From Kistimonas sp964291485 (lineage in GTDB: Bacteria; Pseudomonadota; Gammaproteobacteria; Pseudomonadales; Endozoicomonadaceae), in assembly GCA_964291485.2 (NCBI GenBank), contig OZ220224.1:4216001-4280000 (forward strand): DNA of 64,000 nt. The letters run 5' to 3'. Both the position numbers and the translations under genes were made by a program. The notes below the pieces were generated by a model that did not search any database, was not told where the DNA came from, and saw only the letters and a program-made list of their open reading frames with translations. Of this stretch, positions 44,197 to 52,583 are shown one piece after another (position 1 is the first letter of the stretch; each line of letters opens with the position of its first letter).

Positions 44197-44739
44197 TTAG
44201 AACGGAATATCATCATCAAAATCATCAAAGCCACCCGCCGGCGCTGACTGCGGCTGTGCCTGGGGAGCCTGTTGAGGCGCCTGCTGCTGGGACTGGCCAC
44301 CAAAACCACCCTGCTGCTGTTGAGGCTGCTGGTAAGACTGCTGCTGACGTGGTGCGCTCTGCTGCTGGTAATCACCACCGCCCATGCCGTCCTGACGGAC
44401 GTCCAGCATCTGCAGCTGGCCATTAATGTCCACCACGATCTCAGTAGTGTAACGATCCTGGCCCTGCTGATCCTGCCACTTGCGGGTCTGCAGCTTACCT
44501 TCGATATAAACCTTGGAGCCTTTGCGCAGGTACTGACCCGCGATCTCCGCCAGCTTGCCAAACACCACTACCCGGTGCCACTCGGTCCGCTCAACCGGCT
44601 GGCCGGTCTGGCGATCCTTCCAGGATTCACTGGTTGCCAGACTCAGGTTGCACACGCCACTGCCATTGGGTGTGTAGCGGACTTCCGGATCACCACCGAG
44701 ATTGCCTATCAGGATAACCTTGTTAACACCACGAGCCAT
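44197..44739 (-). CDS. ssb: Single-stranded DNA-binding protein
   Basis: 180 residues from the ATG at 44739 (GGGAG six bases before it); the frame continues to 44766 without a ribosome binding site. The OB-fold (1-110) begins MARGVNKVILIGNLGGDPE and contains the SESWKDRQTG and RTEWHRVVVFG segments. A Gln/Gly-rich linker (about 115-160) leads to the acidic tip DFDDDIPF that binds partner proteins. It coats single-stranded DNA in replication and repair. In Pseudomonas ssb neighbours an MFS gene and uvrA; here those genes lie 8.6 and 12 kb away with an insertion between. Confidence 0.96.
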   Translation of the reverse strand: MARGVNKVILIGNLGGDPEVRYTPNGSGVCNLSLATSESWKDRQTGQPVERTEWHRVVVFGKLAEIAGQYLRKGSKVYIEGKLQTRKWQDQQGQDRYTTEIVVDINGQLQMLDVRQDGMGGGDYQQQSAPRQQQSYQQPQQQQGGFGGQSQQQAPQQAPQAQPQSAPAGGFDDFDDDIPF

Positions 44740-45202
44740 GTAACTCTCCCACCATTCAAGAATCAATAACCATTTCCCTGGGTCAGACCATTCACTTCAG
44801 TCTACCCCGGATCGTCAAAACGCCGACATCTCGTACCTGACCTGCCACAGCCCGTGAACCCATGCCATCGTCCGCCCAGAGTCATAGGGTAACTATCCAT
44901 TATCCCAGACTCAGCGCATTTGCCAATTGGGAAATCATAGTATTACCCGTTTAACCCTACTTATCTGACCCATTATCCCGATACGGGTTCACCGCCAAGA
45001 CTCATGAAAAGACAAATTCATTTAAAAACAATGAGTTACCAAAAAAATCGCATTGTAGAAATATAACCTTTTGATTTTATTACATCTTTTATATCTCCCT
45101 GATTCCTCCAAGCACTTCTACACCTTAAATACGCCTAAACTCAACATATTAGGGGGAATCTCTCATGGCATAAGCCATATATCATCAGAAGCCAGTACCA
45201 GC
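44740..45202. other. Intergenic region between ssb and the pilin-lectin gene
   Basis: 463 bases, AT-rich on its right side. The only strong ribosome binding site (AGGGGG, 45151-45156) precedes ATG GCA TAA (45165-45173), a two-codon frame that ends 30 bases before the pilin start and is not in its frame. It may be a remnant, a leader or chance. No promoter pair is clear. Confidence 0.4.
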
Positions 45203-46252
45203 GTGAATAAAGGAAAGCCGTCAATTCAGGGGATAAGTCTTGTTGAAGCCATGATCGTGCTCTTCGTTATGGGTGTGGTCTCGGCTTTTGCTGTCACCAG
45301 TTACCAGAAATACACCACCCGGGCAAAAGTCATGGAGGCCAGCCAGCTGGCCTACGAGGTAAGACAGGCTGTAGAAGCCCATGTCGCCACCCGCCGTACG
45401 CTGCCCTCTAACCTGAACCGTGTCTACAGCAGCAAAAACATGAAGGTCGTGGAGCGTCTGGAAGCCATCCGTACCGGTCCGACAGAATTCAGAATCAATG
45501 TTTACATAAGAAAGGACGTTTTCCCGGATAAAGCTGAACAGCAGGTCTTTACCCTGCACGGAAACCTGATCGATGGTGAGATTCGCTGGAATGATTGCGG
45601 TGCTAACCAATGTATTACTGACGTATCCAGTTTGCCTGTACCACAGGCAAACCTGCCCCCCATTGCAGCAGCGGGTGATATCGTCATTGCAACAGCGCCG
45701 CCTTCTCCCTCTCCGGCTCCAATCCCGGTTTCGATTCCAAGCACGGTACCGACACCGACGCCGGCGCCGACGGCAGGTTCTGCACCGGTGCCATCCCCCA
45801 CGCCTCCAGCAATCTCACTCCCCAATCCGACGCCACCCCCAACGCCGGTACCTACACCTGTGCCAGCACCCGCCCCAACGCCGTCACCAACACCGGCTCC
45901 AAATCCGTCTCCCGGAAAGGGAGGAGGTTCAGATACTTTTGTCACCGAAAACAATGATCCAATCTGGAGCAATACCCATGCCTTGTCCGAGTGTCCCGGT
46001 CGCTGTGGCGCAGAGCATGGCAGGTGGAATGGCCAGTGGTGGACAACGGTCTATGGCAGACATTCTGTGTGTCAGTGCACGCCCTTAGAAGTCTTTACCA
46101 CAACCAATACTGCGCCGATATGGAGTGATCCGGATGCAGAGGCCAAATGCCCTTCCCGCTGTAATGCAGAAGATGGCAACTGGACAGGCGTCTGGTGGAC
46201 CATTGTGTATGGCGCTCAATCTGTTTGCCAATGCGAAGAGCAGTACCCCTGA
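45203..46252 (+). CDS. Type IV prepilin-like protein with tandem MVL-type lectin repeats
   Basis: 349 residues from the GTG at 45203. A type III leader VNKGKPSIQG is cut before ISLVEAMIVLFVMGVVSA: Gly at -1, Glu at +5 and the hydrophobic helix are as in type IVa pilins. A pilin-like globular part with Cys runs to about residue 165, then a Pro/Thr/Ala/Ser-rich linker (about 168-240). Two repeats of about 50 residues close the protein (246-296 and 297-347). Each contains P-I-W-S, C-P-x-R-C, G-x-W-x-G-x-W-W-T-x-V-Y-G and S-V-C-Q-C. These positions match the mannan-binding lectin MVL of Microcystis (GPLWSNAEAQ, FTGQWTTV, MSV). I infer a minor pilin or pseudopilin displaying a glycan-binding tip. 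The GTG has no good ribosome binding site, so the start is less sure than the rest. Confidence 0.85.
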   Translation: MNKGKPSIQGISLVEAMIVLFVMGVVSAFAVTSYQKYTTRAKVMEASQLAYEVRQAVEAHVATRRTLPSNLNRVYSSKNMKVVERLEAIRTGPTEFRINVYIRKDVFPDKAEQQVFTLHGNLIDGEIRWNDCGANQCITDVSSLPVPQANLPPIAAAGDIVIATAPPSPSPAPIPVSIPSTVPTPTPAPTAGSAPVPSPTPPAISLPNPTPPPTPVPTPVPAPAPTPSPTPAPNPSPGKGGGSDTFVTENNDPIWSNTHALSECPGRCGAEHGRWNGQWWTTVYGRHSVCQCTPLEVFTTTNTAPIWSDPDAEAKCPSRCNAEDGNWTGVWWTIVYGAQSVCQCEEQYP

Positions 46253-46266
46253 CATTCAGGTGACAA

Positions 46267-46299
46267 AAAAAGCCATGCACCTCTGGTACATGGCTTTTT
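46267..46299. terminator. Bidirectional terminator
   Basis: AAAAAGCCATG (46267-46277) pairs with CATGGCTTTTT (46289-46299). The A-run and T-run on either side serve both the pilin-lectin gene and the convergent glycohydrolase-family gene. Confidence 0.88.
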
Positions 46300-46316
46300 A
46301 AGCGGGTAGTTAAACG

Positions 46317-47693
46317 TCAGGAAATCAGCGCAACAGTCTGGCGCGCCAGTTCAGAAATCCGAACCTTCTCATAACCCGGCACATACGTTTCCAGCTGATC
46401 CGCCAGCGGCTCTGCCCACTCAGACGTTACACTGGTCGGGTTCATCACACCCAGCACAGTGCCCACTTCTCCGGCATTGCAATCCACATCTTCACCGCAA
46501 TCACCCAGAATCCGCATGGCGCGGGTAAAGTCGTTGTCGCAGAACCACAGTGAAAGCACAACCGCCACCATATTCGGGAACGTATGAATCCAATTGTAGG
46601 TTCGCAGTTCATTCTGCTTCATGGACTGCCAGACTTCCCGGTGGTCACCGTATTGCTTCGCCAGTTCGATCGTCCGGTCAAACAGGTGCGCGAATAACGT
46701 GTTATCGGGAACATAGCCACGGGAAGCCTGAACAATGGCACGAGCATCATCCATGATAAACGCCAGTGAGGTCAGAACCGCCGCATGGATGCCGCCATAC
46801 ACACCGTTTTTCTCATGGGAAATGACGCTGTCGCGATAAGCCAGCTCAGCAGCACGCCAGGGCTTGCCGGGGGCAAGCATGCCATGAACCATGGTGCGCA
46901 TCTGCGCGCCAATCCATTCAGAATAGAAATTCAGATACGTTCCTGACTGGGGAGGCATGATGCCACGACGCAGATTCTCCAGCGCAAAGTGCTCAGCCGA
47001 CCAACCATAAGGAATATAACGCAACCACTCTTCAGCGATATCCTGGCTGGAAAAATCCGCATTCTTCCGTGCGGCTTCAAGGACACACAGTTCATAGGTC
47101 ACATCATCATTCATGGTTTCCGGTTCCCGGACATAGCCGTTTAACCGATCCCCATAAAACGCATTCAACTGCTCGCCAGTAAAGCCTTCCAGGGCTGTGC
47201 CATAAGCGCCACCAGCAATTTGTCCCAGCCAGCCGCCATACACTTTCTCATTCAGGCAATTGCCGGCAGTATCACCATCCAGCTTATCCACAGCCGGGCA
47301 GGCCGCACGGATCGCTTCAAAGGTGTCCGGTGTCTGGTATTGCCAATACACACTGCTTTCGTCTTTAGGTGCGTTGGCCAGCGCTTGCTGAATTCTCGCA
47401 CCCAGCACTTCCATGGTACCGTGATCATTCTGCTCACGGGCTTCACGACCAGCAGACAACCATTGTTCCGCCTCACTGACGTCATAGCCACGGTTGTGCC
47501 AGGCCTGAATCATTTCCATGAAAGGAATTTCCGGCGCATTGGAACCGGGCACCTCACTTTTCCAGAACTTGGCCATCATGTTACGACGCGCCTTGAGGAT
47601 ACCTTCCACAAATGACCAGTCAGAAGGTTTTTCCTCGAAGGGCTTGGGTACCGCATTCAGGCGAATTTCCCGGTCTTGTTCCCAGGCTTTCAT
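46317..47693 (-). CDS. ADP-ribosylglycohydrolase-fold enzyme
   Basis: 458 residues, longer than DraG/ARH proteins because of a 140-residue N-terminal region (mostly helical, Trp/Arg-rich). The ARH-type core starts at YGGWLGQIAGGAYGTALEGFTG, in which the usual GDALG becomes GTALE. The metal sites are represented by MNDDVTYELC (family TDDTxM) and by GDCGEDVDCNAGEVGTVLG (family GGDTDTNA). The family removes ADP-ribose or hydrolyses related ribosyl bonds with Mg2+. The gene overlaps the permease gene before it by four bases and is last in a nucleoside-type ABC importer operon. I therefore infer a role in cleaving an imported ribosyl compound rather than reversing protein ADP-ribosylation. Confidence 0.85.
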   Translation of the reverse strand: MKAWEQDREIRLNAVPKPFEEKPSDWSFVEGILKARRNMMAKFWKSEVPGSNAPEIPFMEMIQAWHNRGYDVSEAEQWLSAGREAREQNDHGTMEVLGARIQQALANAPKDESSVYWQYQTPDTFEAIRAACPAVDKLDGDTAGNCLNEKVYGGWLGQIAGGAYGTALEGFTGEQLNAFYGDRLNGYVREPETMNDDVTYELCVLEAARKNADFSSQDIAEEWLRYIPYGWSAEHFALENLRRGIMPPQSGTYLNFYSEWIGAQMRTMVHGMLAPGKPWRAAELAYRDSVISHEKNGVYGGIHAAVLTSLAFIMDDARAIVQASRGYVPDNTLFAHLFDRTIELAKQYGDHREVWQSMKQNELRTYNWIHTFPNMVAVVLSLWFCDNDFTRAMRILGDCGEDVDCNAGEVGTVLGVMNPTSVTSEWAEPLADQLETYVPGYEKVRISELARQTVALIS

Positions 47694-48637
47694 ACTGCAA
47701 CTGCCTCTTTATCCATACCCGCCTGTTGGCTGGTATTCACATGTTTTCCGTTACGTTTCTGTTTTTCCCGGGAATACCAGTACAGTGCCAGCAAGGTCAC
47801 GATATACGGCACCATCTGGGTAAATTCAGAAGGAATGATGGAATCCTGCAACGCAAATCCGAGACCATCGGTAAATCCGAACAGCAGGGCCATGGCCAGA
47901 ATCCCGATAGGACGACCACGGGTAAGTATGATCACCGCCAGCGAAATCCATCCCCTCCCGTTAGACATATCTTCGGCAAACAGACGGACATAGCCCAGCG
48001 ACAGGAACACGCCCGCCAGACCACAGAGAGCACCGGACAATAACAGCGACTGAATCTTGATCCGATCGGAGCTGATACCGACAGCATCCACCGCCCGGCT
48101 CTCTTCACCCGCAGCCCGCAGCCGCAGCCCAAAGCGGGTATGGAACAGATGGAAATGCACCAGGAAAACGACGACAAACGTCACGTACAACAGGAAGGGA
48201 TGGCCGCTCACAATATCGCCCACGACAGGAATATCCTGTAACAAAGGGATATTCCAGACCGGCAAACCCTCAATGCGTGGAGAAACAAACGCTCCTTTCA
48301 CATGAAACAGCTGCCGCAACAGGTAGGTTGTGCCACCAGCAGCCAACAGGTTCATGGCGATGCCGGTGACAAACTCATCCGTTTTCATTTTCACGGCAAA
48401 AAAAGCCGTTACAGATGCCGCCAGCAAGCCACCCACCATGCCAAACAGCAGGCCTCCCATCCAGGAACCGGTCACATAACTACCGGCTACGGCACAGAAA
48501 GCACCAATCAACATCATCCCTTCCATGGCGATATTGAAAACATTGGCATGATGGGTATACAAACCACCCAATGCCGCCAAGAGGATAGGCACTGCCGCAG
48601 GCAGGGTTGCCCGGAACAACTCAAGAAACAGATCCAT
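47690..48637 (-). CDS. ABC transporter permease, nucleoside/BMP type
   Basis: 315 residues from the ATG at 48637 (GAGGAGAG upstream); the frame extends to 48682 inside the upstream gene. About eight to nine membrane helices; LAALGGLYTHHANVFNIAMEGMMLIGAF and LCGLAGVFLSLGYV are typical of the second permease of Bmp-family importers (NupQ/YufQ type, quoted by short parts such as NIAMEGMMLIGAF). It forms the channel with the preceding permease. It overlaps the upstream permease gene by 17 bases and the downstream glycohydrolase gene by four. Confidence 0.9.
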   Translation of the reverse strand: MDLFLELFRATLPAAVPILLAALGGLYTHHANVFNIAMEGMMLIGAFCAVAGSYVTGSWMGGLLFGMVGGLLAASVTAFFAVKMKTDEFVTGIAMNLLAAGGTTYLLRQLFHVKGAFVSPRIEGLPVWNIPLLQDIPVVGDIVSGHPFLLYVTFVVVFLVHFHLFHTRFGLRLRAAGEESRAVDAVGISSDRIKIQSLLLSGALCGLAGVFLSLGYVRLFAEDMSNGRGWISLAVIILTRGRPIGILAMALLFGFTDGLGFALQDSIIPSEFTQMVPYIVTLLALYWYSREKQKRNGKHVNTSQQAGMDKEAVAV

Positions 48638-49706
48638 GAACCCTCTCCTCAGACGGCTGCCGGGTAGTAGCCAGTGCTTCACTGGCTACACGACGGGCGA
48701 TAAACAGGTTGACCAGCCGTCTTGAAACCTCCCGCGAGGCTACGACAAACAACACGATAATGGCCTGGAATACCATGATGAATTCAGACGGCACCCGGGT
48801 TTCCAGCTCCATGCCCAACGCGCCATTCTGCAAAACAGCGAATAACAGTGCATACAGTGATGTCGCCAGTACATGGCAGTTAGCGATGATCGCCAGCATG
48901 ACGCCATCCCAGCCATAGGTTCCGCCGATACCGATCAGGAACTGGTGCTGAATCCCCCCCATAATCAGCAGCCCACCTGCAAGACCGGCCAAGGCGCCGG
49001 AAATCAGCATGGCACGCGTAAAATTCTCCCGGTTGTGACAACCACCAATCCGGGTAAAGACAGGGTTCAATCCCATCATTCGCATTTCATACCCGACACG
49101 TGACCGATTCCAGAGGAGGTAAATCCCGCCAAGCGCCACCAGCGCGACCAGAATTGAACTGCTGATACTTCCCAGGGCCGGAAGATGACCACCGTCGGCA
49201 ATGGGCGGTGACATAGGGGTATTAGCGTTTATCATCTTGACCGGGCCGCGCACCATCCACAGGGTGAAGTATTCGGCCAGGAAGTTGAGCATCAGGGTTG
49301 AGATGAACTCATTCATGTTAAAACGGTTACGCAGCCAGGCCGCGATACCACACCACAGACCACCAGCAATGGCAGCGGTCGCTAACAGCAGCGGCAACAT
49401 CAGAGGTGCAGGCAAATCCACGTGCAAACCTACGGTAGTCACCGCCATTGCGCCTATCAGCACCTGCCCCAGCTGCCCCAGATTCACAGCGTTACTGCCA
49501 AAAGCGACAGTTGCCGACAATCCCGTCAGTATCAACGGCGCCGCCCGTTGCAAGGTGCCACCAAACGACATTTCCGACATAAGACTGTATTCAATCAGCG
49601 CCATGAAACCGCGCGGTGCGTCATAGCCCTGCGCTGCCAGAATGGCCATGCCGGCCAGAAAGGCACAAAGCACACCGGCAAGGGCGATTAACAGGTCTTT
49701 TTTCAT
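48621..49706 (-). CDS. ABC transporter permease, nucleoside/BMP type
   Basis: 361 residues, about ten membrane helices. FGGTLQRAAPLILTGLSATVAFGSNAVNLG is the signature of the first permease of the family (here noted by AVAFG-like SATVAFGSNAVNLGQLGQ). AAWLRNRFNMNEFISTLMLN marks the coupling segment to the ATPase. Its start overlaps the ATPase stop by four bases (ATGA). Together with the second permease it makes the inner-membrane pore. Confidence 0.9.
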   Translation of the reverse strand: MKKDLLIALAGVLCAFLAGMAILAAQGYDAPRGFMALIEYSLMSEMSFGGTLQRAAPLILTGLSATVAFGSNAVNLGQLGQVLIGAMAVTTVGLHVDLPAPLMLPLLLATAAIAGGLWCGIAAWLRNRFNMNEFISTLMLNFLAEYFTLWMVRGPVKMINANTPMSPPIADGGHLPALGSISSSILVALVALGGIYLLWNRSRVGYEMRMMGLNPVFTRIGGCHNRENFTRAMLISGALAGLAGGLLIMGGIQHQFLIGIGGTYGWDGVMLAIIANCHVLATSLYALLFAVLQNGALGMELETRVPSEFIMVFQAIIVLFVVASREVSRRLVNLFIARRVASEALATTRQPSEERVHGSVS

Positions 49707-51253
49707 GCGGCTTTCTCCCTGGAGCCCAACATGTACTCCCCAACCTGCTCCCGCGTAACGTCAGCCGGGTTGAGATCCGCCACAATACTGCCTTCGTAGA
49801 TAACCAAAATCCGGTCACTCAGGCTGAACAACTCATCCAGGTCGGCAGAAATCAGGAAGCAGCCTGCGCCGGCATCCCGCTTTTCAACAATACGTTGTTG
49901 AATATATTCAATGGAACCCACATCCAGACCACGGGTTGGCTGGTCCAGAATGATGAAGTTGTTATCCAGTTCAAATTCCCGACCAACGATAATCTTCTGC
50001 TGGTTCCCTCCCGACAAATCACCGATCGCAGTGTCAGGACCTGCCGCCACAACCCCAAAATGCTGCATCAACTGTTGGGTAAACACACGACAGCGTTTCC
50101 GGGACAGCAGTCCTTTCTTGCCATTACCCAATGAAGGGTTACTGTAATGGTGGGTCATGACCGCATTATCGATGAGACTGGATTTCAGCGAACTGCCGGA
50201 GATTTTGCGATCCTGCGGTACATACGACATCAGGCGCCGACGTGAGCGAATATCCCAGTCGGTAATATCCTGACCGGACAGGTAAATGCGACCGGCCGAG
50301 ACGTCCGCCTGCCCCGTCATCACCTGCACCAGTTCAAACTGTCCATTGCCTTCAACACCTGCCAGCCCGACAATTTCACCCGCCCGTACCTGAAGGCTGA
50401 TCTCATGAAGTCGTAACATGTCTTGCTGGTCGTGAACTTCCACCAGTTCCATTTCAAAGACAACATCGCCAGGTTGTGCAGGTGTTTTGTCTATCGCAAA
50501 TACCACATCACGCCCTACCATGGCGCGGGCAAGATCAGCCTTGGTGAGTCCCGGCGTGTTCCGGAACGTGCGAATATGCTGTCCCTTGCGCATCACGGTG
50601 ATCGTATCGGAAAGCGCCAGAACCTCGTCGAGCTTATGGCTGATAAAAACGACGGTCTTACCATGATCCCGCAGCGCCTTGAGACGCTCGAACAACTGAC
50701 TGATTTCCTGTGGCGTCAGGACAGCTGTTGGCTCATCCATAATCAAGACGTCTACGTCACGGTAGAGCAATTTCAGAATTTCTACTTTCTGCTGGGCGGC
50801 AACAGACAGGTCTTCTACCTTGTCGGTCACGCGCAGATTCAGTGCATATTGATCAGCAATGGCCTGAACAGCCTCAATATCCTTTTGCCGATTCAGAATA
50901 CCGGCAGACCAGCGGCCAGACTGTTTGACCGATTCCATCCCGAGCACCACGTTTTCGTAGATGCTGTAGGACGGAACAAGCATGAATTCCTGGTGAACCA
51001 TGCCAATACCCGCAGCAACCGCTTCCATGGGATTGCGAAACGCCACCTGCTGGCCGCGATACCACATTTCACCGCCATTGATGGAATTAATGCCGTATAA
51101 CACCTTCATCAGCGTGGATTTGCCAGCACCGTTCTCACCAATCACGGAATGAATTTCACCGGCATTGATCGTGACGGAAACGTCATTCAACGCCAGTGTG
51201 GCTGGCGGGTACACCTTGACCAGGTGTTTCAGTTCAATAAGGGGACCAGACAT
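49703..51253 (-). CDS. Two-domain ABC ATPase of nucleoside/sugar importer
   Basis: 516 residues with two ABC modules, as in RbsA/NupO-type proteins. The first has Walker A GENGAGKSTLM, Walker B DVLIMDEPTAVL and FISHKLDEVL. The second lacks a classical Walker A Lys site (VGLAGVEGNGQFEL) but has the signature LSGGNQQKIIVGRE and LDQPTRGLD, the usual asymmetry of this family. GGAGC precedes the ATG. It drives import through the two permeases downstream. It lies 65 bases after the binding-protein gene, with translation of the three following genes coupled by overlaps. Confidence 0.93.
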   Translation of the reverse strand: MSGPLIELKHLVKVYPPATLALNDVSVTINAGEIHSVIGENGAGKSTLMKVLYGINSINGGEMWYRGQQVAFRNPMEAVAAGIGMVHQEFMLVPSYSIYENVVLGMESVKQSGRWSAGILNRQKDIEAVQAIADQYALNLRVTDKVEDLSVAAQQKVEILKLLYRDVDVLIMDEPTAVLTPQEISQLFERLKALRDHGKTVVFISHKLDEVLALSDTITVMRKGQHIRTFRNTPGLTKADLARAMVGRDVVFAIDKTPAQPGDVVFEMELVEVHDQQDMLRLHEISLQVRAGEIVGLAGVEGNGQFELVQVMTGQADVSAGRIYLSGQDITDWDIRSRRRLMSYVPQDRKISGSSLKSSLIDNAVMTHHYSNPSLGNGKKGLLSRKRCRVFTQQLMQHFGVVAAGPDTAIGDLSGGNQQKIIVGREFELDNNFIILDQPTRGLDVGSIEYIQQRIVEKRDAGAGCFLISADLDELFSLSDRILVIYEGSIVADLNPADVTREQVGEYMLGSREKAA

Positions 51254-51318
51254 CAGGGGCTCCTGACAGATCGGGTATAACAGCGGCCTCCGCAGAGGGA
51301 GGCCGTAGGTGAAAACAA

Positions 51319-52377
51319 TCAGGCGCCTTTGTAAGGCTCTACCACAATCTCGCCGACAACGACTTTTGCCTTGACGGCTTCAAGCTGCTCCAGCATGGCG
51401 GCTGGCATAATCGCACGACTGTGTTCGTCAATTGCCAGGCCGACACCATCCTGCGCCAGACCGGAATAAATCACCGCACCTTTTTCAAAGGTACCGTTTT
51501 CCATAGCTGCAAATGTGTCGTAGATCGCGTTACCCACATTCTTCAGCATTGAGGTGGGAATGTGGCCCGGCTTGATACCGTTCTGGTTGGAATCCACACC
51601 AATCGCATACAGACCACTTTCAGCCGCGGCTTCAAGTACACCGGTACCGGTCAGTGCCGCGACCTGGAAGACAACATCAACACCCTGTGAATAAAGTTGC
51701 TTGGTCGCTTGCTTACCTTTCACAGGATCAGACCAGCTGCCAACATAGATATTTTTGTATTCAATGGTGTCATCAATATAGGCGACGCCCTGACGGAAAC
51801 CATGCAGGAAAGCGTTAACGACCATGTCGTTCATCCCGCTGACTGTTCCAACTTTTTTCTCTTCATTAATACCCTTGATGGAAGCGTCAGACGTCATCAG
51901 TGCCGCAGCAACACCGGCCATGAAGGAACCTTCTTCTTCAGAGAAGTTGATGCTGGTGATGGTGTTTTTACTGTTTTCTACGACAGTATCAATGTTAACA
52001 AAGCTGATATCCGGATAACGATCCGCATACTGGCGCACCAATTCTTCGTAGCCATAGGAAATCACATAGATCACGTCAGCACGCCATTTGACGGCTGATT
52101 CCAACGACTGTGGATATTTGGCTGCGTCAAAGTTATTTTCGATCGTGATGGTCTCGATGCCGTAATCTGTTACCAGACGGTTGATACCGGCCTGACCGGA
52201 GTCGTAGAACGACTGATCACCCAACGCACCATTGAGCACATAAGCAACACGAACCGGGTCTTTACCCTTTTCCTGCCCATCGGCCGCTGTTTCACTGCTG
52301 TCACTGCAGCCTGCGATCAACACGGCCATACAACTGCCCAGAACCAGGCTCCAGATTGATTGCCAGCGCTTCAACAT
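51319..52377 (-). CDS. BMP-family substrate-binding lipoprotein
   Basis: 352 residues from the ATG at 52377 (GGAG upstream). A lipoprotein signal peptide with lipobox LIAGC (lipidated Cys near residue 23) is followed by a Ser-rich linker. The Bmp/PnrA fold is recognisable: VAYVLNGALGDQSFYDSGQAGI, WRADVIYVISYGYEELV, FMAGVAAALMT, VGTVSGMNDMVVNAFLHGFRQGV and GVDSNQNG (short forms given). Bmp proteins (PnrA, NupN) bind purine nucleosides or related ribosides; a DNQ-type residue pattern suits a nucleoside. It leads the importer operon and is preceded by a perfect FNR box and a leader hairpin. Confidence 0.9.
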   Translation of the reverse strand: MLKRWQSIWSLVLGSCMAVLIAGCSDSSETAADGQEKGKDPVRVAYVLNGALGDQSFYDSGQAGINRLVTDYGIETITIENNFDAAKYPQSLESAVKWRADVIYVISYGYEELVRQYADRYPDISFVNIDTVVENSKNTITSINFSEEEGSFMAGVAAALMTSDASIKGINEEKKVGTVSGMNDMVVNAFLHGFRQGVAYIDDTIEYKNIYVGSWSDPVKGKQATKQLYSQGVDVVFQVAALTGTGVLEAAAESGLYAIGVDSNQNGIKPGHIPTSMLKNVGNAIYDTFAAMENGTFEKGAVIYSGLAQDGVGLAIDEHSRAIMPAAMLEQLEAVKAKVVVGEIVVEPYKGA

Positions 52378-52412
52378 GATTTTCTCCGCACAGGAACGCA
52401 TGCAATGGCCCC

Positions 52413-52441
52413 AACCGATCTGTCCTTTTTACAGACCGGTT
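52413..52441 (-). other. Leader hairpin of the nucleoside importer operon
   Basis: AACCGATCTGT (52413-52423) and ACAGACCGGTT (52431-52441) form an 11-base stem with one mismatch and a seven-base loop. It lies in the inferred 5' leader, 36 bases before the lipoprotein gene start. It could stabilise or regulate the message; it lacks the T-run of a terminator on the minus strand. Confidence 0.4.
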
Positions 52442-52467
52442 AAAACCACCAGTAGAAGGAAATAAAT

Positions 52468-52517
52468 TGCGCGGATTATGACGAGCAAGACCACTGTTCA
52501 TCTTTGATAAAAATCAA
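52468..52517 (-). promoter_or_regulatory. Perfect FNR/Anr box and promoter of the importer operon
   Basis: TTGATAAAAATCAA (52504-52517) is a perfect TTGAT-N4-ATCAA palindrome. On the minus strand CATAAT (52480-52475) matches the minus-10 at five of six positions, about 30 bases from the box centre. This gives a class II FNR promoter with a start near 52468 and a leader of about 91 bases. Confidence 0.75.
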
Positions 52518-52583
52518 ACAGATTGCATTCAAGACAAACAAAAACAATCATTTTCAGAGGTTTTTTGCCTGCAGGCAGTACTT

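Noticed and set aside
45700..45920. Apparent short tandem repeats, possible CRISPR or VNTR
   Set aside because: The repetition is irregular and in frame with Pro-Thr codons of the linker; there are no spacers of equal length.
45502..45972. Gly/Val-rich minus-strand reading frame
   Set aside because: It is the complement of the Pro/Thr-rich linker of the pilin-lectin gene; its repeats are explained by that linker.
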